Translations under genes and position numbers: made by a program
In this document: in pieces, positions 59,183-64,000 of the stretch
Numbering within the stretch: position 1 is the stretch's first letter
Layout: each line of letters starts with the position of its first letter
The notes under the pieces: model-generated
The model's input: the letters and a program-made list of their open reading frames with translations, nothing else
The model's database searches: none
What the model was told of the DNA's origin: nothing
Assembly (NCBI GenBank): GCA_040221975.1
Contig: JAVJWR010000036.1
Coordinates: 340,179-404,178 of the forward strand
DNA length: 64,000 nucleotides
Reading direction: 5' to 3'
Source: Haliea sp040221975
GTDB taxonomy: Bacteria; Pseudomonadota; Gammaproteobacteria; Pseudomonadales; Halieaceae

Positions 59183-61312
59183 GTGCCCGCATCTTCCCCT
59201 CCGGAGTCGCCGGCCTTGGCCGTGCTTGAACGCCTGCCGGTTACCACGCTGCGTGGGGTCGGGCCGCGGCTGGCCCAGCAGCTCTCGGACTATGGCATTA
59301 CCCTGGTGGAGGACCTGTTGTTCCACCTGCCGCTGCGCTACCAGGACCGCACCCGGGTGACACCGATTGCGGCGCTGCAGGAAGGCGGCGAGGTTTCGGT
59401 CGAGGGCGAAATACGGCTTGCGGACATTGTCTTTGGACGCCGGCGCAGCCTGGTGGCGCGGATCCAGGATGGCACCGGCACCCTGACCTTGCGCTTCTTC
59501 CACTTCAGTGCGGCACAGAAAAACAGTCTGCAGCCTGGCACCAGGCTGCGCTGTTTTGGCCAGGTGCGGCGCGGTGCCAGTGGCTATGAGATTTTTCATC
59601 CGGAGTATCGGGTGGTGGAAGAAGACGGGGACGAGGGGATCGCCCACCTGGCAGGCTCCCACAGCGAGGCAACGCTGACGCCGGTGTACCCCACTACCAG
59701 CGGTATCGGTCAGGCCCAGTGGCGCAAGCTCTGTGCCCAGGCACTGCAACGACTGGAGCAGGCGCAGCCCCGGGACCTGTTGCCCGCGAACAGCGGTCTG
59801 CGCTTCACTCTGGTGCAGGCCCTGTACTACCTTCACGCACCGCCGCCGGATGCCCCCCTGAACCAGCTGCTGGCGGGGACACACCCGGCGCAGCTGCGGC
59901 TGGCGCTGGAGGAACTGGTCGCACACAACCTGTCTCTGCTGCGACTGCGCGAGAAGCAACAGCAAAGAGCCGCCCCCGCCCTGCAGCTGCATCGGGCAGG
60001 AGCGTTGCAAAAATCCCTGCTCGCCGAGCTGCCCTTCACGCCCACCGGGGCCCAGTTGCGGGTGATGGAAGAGATTGGCCGGGACCTGGCAAAGCCGGTG
60101 CCCATGCTGCGTCTGGTCCAGGGCGATGTGGGCTCTGGCAAGACCCTGGTCGCTGCCCACGCAGCACTGCAAGCCATAGCCAACGGCTACCAGGTGGCGC
60201 TGATGGCGCCCACCGAGATCCTCGCCGAGCAGCACAGACTCAACTTTGCCGGCTGGTTCGAGCCCCTGGGCATCGGCCTGGAGTGGCTCAGCGGCCGGGT
60301 AAAGGGCAAAGCGCGCAAGGCGGCCACCGCGAGAATCGCCTCCGGCGAGGCGGCCATGGTGATCGGTACCCACGCCCTGTTCCAGGAGGACGTCACCTTC
60401 CATCGCCTGGGCCTGGTGATGGTCGACGAACAGCACAAGTTCGGGGTTCACCAGCGCCTGGCCCTGAGCGAGAAGGCCGGCATTGATGGACGCCCGCACC
60501 AGCTGGTGCTGACCGCCACCCCCATTCCCCGCACCCTGTCCATGGTGGCCTATGCCGACCTCGACAGTTCGGTCATCGATGAGCTGCCGCCGGGTCGGCA
60601 GCCCGTCACCACCCTGCTGGTGGACAGCCAGCGTCGGGACCAGGTGATCGCCCGGGTGGCCAGCGCCTGTGGCGAGGGACGCCAGGCCTACTGGGTTTGC
60701 ACCCTGATCGAAGAGAGCGACGCGCTGCAGGCGCAGGCGGCAGAGGCTACAGCGGAGCTGCTGCGGGAGGCGCTGCCTGAGCTGGCCATCGGCCTGGTAC
60801 ACGGGCGCATGAAGCCGGCGGAGAAAGCCGCGGTCATGTCAGGGTTCAAGGCCGGCACAGTGGCCTTGCTGGTGGCGACCACGGTGATCGAGGTGGGCGT
60901 CGATGTGCCCAATGCCAGCCTGATGATCATCGAGAACCCGGAACGGCTGGGGCTGGCGCAACTGCACCAATTGCGGGGCCGGGTCGGACGCGGCGGCGGC
61001 GCCAGCCACTGCCTGCTGCTGTACCAGTCTCCGCTGTCGCGCAACGGCAAGCAGCGGCTGGTGGCGATGCGCGAGAGCAACGACGGCTTTTACATTGCCG
61101 AACGGGATCTGGAGCTGCGGGGGCCAGGGGAGGTGCTGGGTACCCGCCAGACCGGCCTGATGGCGTTTCGCATCGCCGAACTGCCGACCCACAACCACCT
61201 GCTGGACCAGGTACAGGCGCTGGCCGGAAACCTGCAACAGGGCGATCCGGCCCGGGTGGATGAGCTGATCGAGCGCTGGACCGGCAGCAAGTCCCGTTTC
61301 GCCGAGGTCTGA
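59183..61312 (+). CDS. recG: ATP-dependent DNA helicase RecG
   Basis: A 709-residue helicase that remodels stalled forks and Holliday junctions. The N-terminal wedge/OB part has TTLRGVGPRLAQQLSDYGI and DLLFHLPLRYQDRT. The helicase core has Walker A VQGDVGSGKTLVAAHAAL, MAPTEILAEQH, the DExH box VMVDEQHKFGVHQR, TATPIPRTLSMVAYAD, VIEVGVDVPNASLMIIENPER in parts and QLRGRVGRGG. The start is GTG 59183; a later start near LPVTTLRG cannot be excluded. Confidence 0.96.
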   Translation: MPASSPPESPALAVLERLPVTTLRGVGPRLAQQLSDYGITLVEDLLFHLPLRYQDRTRVTPIAALQEGGEVSVEGEIRLADIVFGRRRSLVARIQDGTGTLTLRFFHFSAAQKNSLQPGTRLRCFGQVRRGASGYEIFHPEYRVVEEDGDEGIAHLAGSHSEATLTPVYPTTSGIGQAQWRKLCAQALQRLEQAQPRDLLPANSGLRFTLVQALYYLHAPPPDAPLNQLLAGTHPAQLRLALEELVAHNLSLLRLREKQQQRAAPALQLHRAGALQKSLLAELPFTPTGAQLRVMEEIGRDLAKPVPMLRLVQGDVGSGKTLVAAHAALQAIANGYQVALMAPTEILAEQHRLNFAGWFEPLGIGLEWLSGRVKGKARKAATARIASGEAAMVIGTHALFQEDVTFHRLGLVMVDEQHKFGVHQRLALSEKAGIDGRPHQLVLTATPIPRTLSMVAYADLDSSVIDELPPGRQPVTTLLVDSQRRDQVIARVASACGEGRQAYWVCTLIEESDALQAQAAEATAELLREALPELAIGLVHGRMKPAEKAAVMSGFKAGTVALLVATTVIEVGVDVPNASLMIIENPERLGLAQLHQLRGRVGRGGGASHCLLLYQSPLSRNGKQRLVAMRESNDGFYIAERDLELRGPGEVLGTRQTGLMAFRIAELPTHNHLLDQVQALAGNLQQGDPARVDELIERWTGSKSRFAEV

Positions 61313-61319
61313 GGCGCGG

Positions 61320-61910
61320 TCAAAGTGCCTGCAGGCGGGCGAGACGGGCGGCGAGCTCGGCCCGACCCATGGCGTTGAGGCGGGCAATGTTTGCCTGCGG
61401 GATCTTTTCCGGCTCGGGCCAGGCAGCCAAAGCGCGCTCCAGCATGTCCTCCCGCAGCAGGTGGATGACCGGCAGCGGCGCACGATTGCTGTAATGACTG
61501 GCGGCATCCGGCGGCTCGCCGGCGAACTGGTAGTCCGGGTGGAAACTGGCCAGCTGGATCACGCCCTCCAGACCCGCAGCCGCCAGCAACGTGTTGGCCT
61601 GGTCGAGAAAATCCAGATAGTCGTCGAATTGCACCAGGCCACCGGTGAAGGCCAGCAGCGTGGTGGCCACCTCCTCCGCGCTGCTGCCCTGCAACAGGTC
61701 GAGTTCCCGGAGCAGGTGTTCCTGCATGAGCAGCAGCCCCTCCTCGCTGTCATCGGCTGCACAGACCGCGATGCGCAAACCCGTCCCCGCCACAACGGGC
61801 CGGGCAAAAGGGCACAGGTTCAGGCCGACAACACAGCTTTCCAGCCACGCCAGCAGCTGGCGTTCAGCACGGACAGTGGCAATCGCGGCCCCGCCGCTGG
61901 CGCTGCTCAG
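61320..61910 (-). CDS. DUF1415 family protein, apparently with a CTG start
   Basis: About 196 residues of a DUF1415 protein: LLAWLESCVVGLNLCPFARPV in parts, LRIAVCAADDSEEGLLLMQE in parts, LLAFTGGLVQFDDYLDFLDQ in parts, IQLASFHPDYQFAGEPPDAA in parts and APLPVIHLLREDMLERAL. The function is unknown. No ATG, GTG or TTG is found in frame between the upstream gene's stop and the conserved part. CTG at 61910, overlapping that stop as CTGA, gives a normal-length protein (MSSASGGAAIATVRAERQ if initiated with Met). A GTG further up would lie more than 100 nt inside the neighbour. It converges on recG with a 7 nt gap. Confidence 0.8.
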   Translation of the reverse strand: MSSASGGAAIATVRAERQLLAWLESCVVGLNLCPFARPVVAGTGLRIAVCAADDSEEGLLLMQEHLLRELDLLQGSSAEEVATTLLAFTGGLVQFDDYLDFLDQANTLLAAAGLEGVIQLASFHPDYQFAGEPPDAASHYSNRAPLPVIHLLREDMLERALAAWPEPEKIPQANIARLNAMGRAELAARLARLQAL

Positions 61911-63277
61911 GGCAGGATCGCCGGCAGCGCCTTCTGCAGCTCGATCTTGGCCTTGGTGGCGTCGCCAGTCAGGGCGAAGCCCAGCAGCTCGCCGGCACTG
62001 TTGCGGAACTCGGCGCGCACACTGCTGCCCTCCGCCTCGATCTGCCACTCGCCCGCCGCGCCTGCCGCCGGCGGTGCCACCACCACCGGACAGGCCGGGG
62101 TCTTGATCGTCACCGGCATCGGCGGGTAGACCACCTCGGTGGGTTCGCCCGCCAGGGTCTTGCCCAGCGCCCGGGAGGCCGCCACCAGCGGCGCCACATA
62201 GACCAGCACATGGCCGGCGACTTCGGCGCAATCGCCCAGCGCATACACGTTGGCAGCACTGGTTTCCAGCAGGCGGTTGGTGACAATACCGCGGTTGACT
62301 TCAATGCCGGCTGCCTTCGCCAGGTCCACCCGGGGACGCACACCCACCGCCGAAACCACCAGGTCCGCGGCAATGGTCTCGCCGTTGTTGAGGCTGACCA
62401 CTACGCCCTGTTCGGCGCGATTTACCGCCGTCACCAGCGGGCCGAAGTGGAATTTCGCGCCTTTTTCTTCCAGCGCAGCCTGCACCGCCTTGCCTGCAGC
62501 CTCCGGCAGCAGGGTGGGCAGGCAGTAACCCAGCGGGTCGACCGCTTCCACCTCGAAGCCGCCATTGAGGAGGTCGTTGGTGAACTCGCAGCCGATCAGG
62601 CCGCCGCCGATGATGCAGATCCTGCGCGCCTTGTGCCGGGTCATCGCCGTGCGGAAATCATCGTAATCCAGCAGGTCGTTGACCGAATAGACCAGCTCCT
62701 GTGCGTCACCCTCTATGGGTGGCTGGATGGTCTGGGCACCCAGCGCCAGTACCAGCTTGCCGTAATGGATCGCGGTTTTCGCATCCCCCACCCGGATGAC
62801 CTGCTGGGCGGTGTCGATATCACTGACCCGGGTCATGGTCCAGACGCTGGCCTTGAGCTGCTTGGCCATGGAGCCGGCATCGAGCTGGACCAGGTCGTCG
62901 GCACTGGTTTCCTTGGTGTAGCCAGTGGACAGCATGGGCTTGGAGTAGGCGCGGCCGTCATCGGAGCTGATCAGGATCAAAGGCGTCTCGCTGTCGTGCT
63001 TGCGGAACTCCTTCGCCACACCGTAGCCGGCCAGGCCAGTGCCGATGATAACCACCGGCGGATGGACCTTGTCCGCCACCGGTTCCTCGTGGTGAGGCGT
63101 CTCGTCAACGGGCGTTTCCTCAATCAGTTCGAAATCTTCCTTGCCGACGCCACAATCGGGGCACAGCCAGTCCTCGGGTACGTCTTCCCACTTGGTCCCC
63201 GGCGCAATGCCATCATCCGGCCAGCCGTCTTTCTCGTCGTAGACCAGGCCACAGACTATGCATTCCCACTTGCTCAT
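61907..63277 (-). CDS. rubredoxin / rubredoxin-NAD(+) reductase fusion protein
   Basis: A 456-residue fusion. Residues 1-55 are a rubredoxin with both iron-binding pairs (WECIVCGLVYDE and WLCPDCGVGKEDFE). After a Glu/Pro-rich linker, residues about 70-456 are an FAD-dependent reductase (VVIIGTGLAGYGVAKEF, LALGAQTIQPP, second dinucleotide motif ICIIGGGLIGCEFTNDL, VYALGDCAEVAGHVLVYVAP in parts). In Pseudomonas rubredoxins and the reductase AlkT-type are separate genes in a row. The fusion would pass electrons from NADH internally and on to alkane hydroxylase or oxygen-defence partners. Confidence 0.93.
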   Translation of the reverse strand: MSKWECIVCGLVYDEKDGWPDDGIAPGTKWEDVPEDWLCPDCGVGKEDFELIEETPVDETPHHEEPVADKVHPPVVIIGTGLAGYGVAKEFRKHDSETPLILISSDDGRAYSKPMLSTGYTKETSADDLVQLDAGSMAKQLKASVWTMTRVSDIDTAQQVIRVGDAKTAIHYGKLVLALGAQTIQPPIEGDAQELVYSVNDLLDYDDFRTAMTRHKARRICIIGGGLIGCEFTNDLLNGGFEVEAVDPLGYCLPTLLPEAAGKAVQAALEEKGAKFHFGPLVTAVNRAEQGVVVSLNNGETIAADLVVSAVGVRPRVDLAKAAGIEVNRGIVTNRLLETSAANVYALGDCAEVAGHVLVYVAPLVAASRALGKTLAGEPTEVVYPPMPVTIKTPACPVVVAPPAAGAAGEWQIEAEGSSVRAEFRNSAGELLGFALTGDATKAKIELQKALPAILP

Positions 63278-63368
63278 ACGGACTCTCGCTCCAATCTATT
63301 GTGCGGGCCGCCCCGGCCCGGGGCATTACCAGCAGCCGGGGGCAGAAGCGCAGAAATTCGAGCGCAAC

Positions 63369-63396
63369 ACTATAGAGTTGTATGAAAAATGTGCAA
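63369..63396 (-). promoter_or_regulatory. promoter of the rubredoxin-reductase fusion gene
   Basis: On the minus strand TTGCAC (63391-63396) and TATAGT (63369-63374) are 16 nt apart, about 92 nt upstream of the ATG at 63277. The rest of the gap 63278-63559 shows no gene. Confidence 0.45.
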
Positions 63397-63559
63397 GGAC
63401 TTTGCGACAGAGACAATAATGGAAACCGGCGCTGGTTCAACAGCCTCGCATGCGGGTGGCTATGCTTGCCAGTTACCGCTGGTAAGCCCGCCCGCGGCCG
63501 GGCACACTTTCCGGGCCGACACTGCCGGCCCTGTTACTGAACCTGCAAGGAGCCTGAAA

Positions 63560-64000
63560 ATGACCCGATTGTTGTTGCTGCTGTTGGCCCCCCTGGCGGC
63601 CGGCCCCGCATTCTCACTGAATATCCTGCTCACCAACGATGACGGTTGGCAGGCGCCCGGCATCCAGAGCGTGTACAAGACCCTGACCGAGGCCGGACAC
63701 ACTGTGACCCTGGTGGCACCGGTGTCCGACCAGAGTGGCCGCGGGGGCGCCATGAACACCGATGTGGGCGGCTACGTCGCCGTGAACCGCGTGGGCGACG
63801 GCATGTGGTCGGTGGACGGCACTCCCACCGACTCCGTGCGTGCGGGACTGCAGGTCATCCTCCGCGATGCGCCGCCGGATATCGTGATCAGCGGCAGCAA
63901 TTTCGGCCAGAACCTGGGCCGCGCCGGCGCCCACCAGTCCGGGACGGTGAATGCGGCCCTGCAGTCGGCCTTCCTGGGCTATCCGGCCATCGCCATCAGC
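63560..64000 (+). CDS. SurE family 5'/3'-nucleotidase with signal peptide (3' end outside window)
   Basis: The first 147 residues are visible. AAGGAG precedes the ATG at 63560 by 8 nt. After a signal peptide (TRLLLLLLAPLAAGPAFS) comes the SurE core: LNILLTNDDGWQAPGI with the catalytic Asp pair, VTLVAPVSDQSGRGGAM, VDGTPTDSVRAGLQ and PDIVISGSNFGQNLG. SurE proteins dephosphorylate nucleotides and are normally cytosolic (next to pcm/nlpD). Here export to the periplasm is predicted and those neighbours are absent, so it is probably a scavenging acid phosphatase-like paralogue. Confidence 0.88.
   Translation, partial: MTRLLLLLLAPLAAGPAFSLNILLTNDDGWQAPGIQSVYKTLTEAGHTVTLVAPVSDQSGRGGAMNTDVGGYVAVNRVGDGMWSVDGTPTDSVRAGLQVILRDAPPDIVISGSNFGQNLGRAGAHQSGTVNAALQSAFLGYPAIAIS

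Overview
This 64 kb window looks like the chromosome of a GC-rich marine-type gammaproteobacterium, related to the Pseudomonadales/Cellvibrionales (for example Halieaceae or Spongiibacteraceae). This rests on gene content and order. The blocks gshB-tonB-yqgE-ruvX, pilU/pilT, yggS-proC-yggT-metX-metW, trmB, rpoH-ftsX-ftsE-ftsY-rsmD, coaD, mutM, rpmG-rpmB-radC-coaBC-algC-argB, pyrE-crc-rph-yicC-gmk-rpoZ-spoT-ridA-recG and a rubredoxin reductase recall two Pseudomonas neighbourhoods that are separate there and joined here. The comparison is from memory and no search was run. Apart from one accessory block and a few inserts, this is dense housekeeping sequence with many 1-8 nt gene overlaps.

Layout. 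1-6.2 kb (minus): a central-carbon operon tkt-epd-pgk-fba followed by an alpha/beta hydrolase cut by the window edge. 6.3-11.4 kb (plus): a methionine/SAM-cycle block. It holds an ArsR-type regulator fused to a methyltransferase domain, metK, a repeat-rich 640 bp gap, ahcY and metF. A perfect 46 bp palindrome lies between tkt and the regulator. 11.4-15.2 kb: rsmE, gshB, a TonB protein, yqgE, ruvX. 15.3-17.5 kb (minus): the pilus retraction ATPases pilU and pilT. 17.5-23.7 kb (plus): yggS, proC, yggT, metX, metW, a DUF4426 protein, rdgB, hemW. 23.7-28.7 kb (minus): trmB, DUF423, rpoH, ftsX, ftsE, ftsY, with rsmD divergent. A textbook CIRCE operator lies just upstream of rpoH.

29.35-40.5 kb (minus) is the accessory region: ten co-directional genes of lower GC, sitting between rsmD and coaD. 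It encodes a TonB-dependent receptor, SDR, cupin, acyl-CoA-dehydrogenase-fold flavoprotein, SRPBCC protein, alpha/beta hydrolase, TetR regulator, flavin reductase and two CoA ligases. One strong promoter (TTGACA-N18-TATAAA) with a palindromic TetR-type operator in its spacer precedes the receptor gene, so the block can be read as one self-regulated catabolic operon. The acyl-CoA-dehydrogenase-like protein appears to lack the catalytic glutamate and is encoded near a flavin reductase. It may therefore be an FMNH2-dependent monooxygenase. The substrate is unknown. This is the best candidate here for an undescribed system.

40.8-64 kb returns to core genes: coaD, mutM, rpmG/rpmB, radC, coaBC, a membrane-anchored algC-type phosphomannomutase, argB, slmA, pyrE, crc, rph, yicC, a sulfotransferase-like insert, gmk, rpoZ, spoT, ridA, recG, a DUF1415 gene with no ordinary start codon, a rubredoxin/rubredoxin-reductase fusion, and the start of an exported SurE-type phosphatase. 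I saw no tRNA, rRNA, CRISPR array, transposase or integrase.
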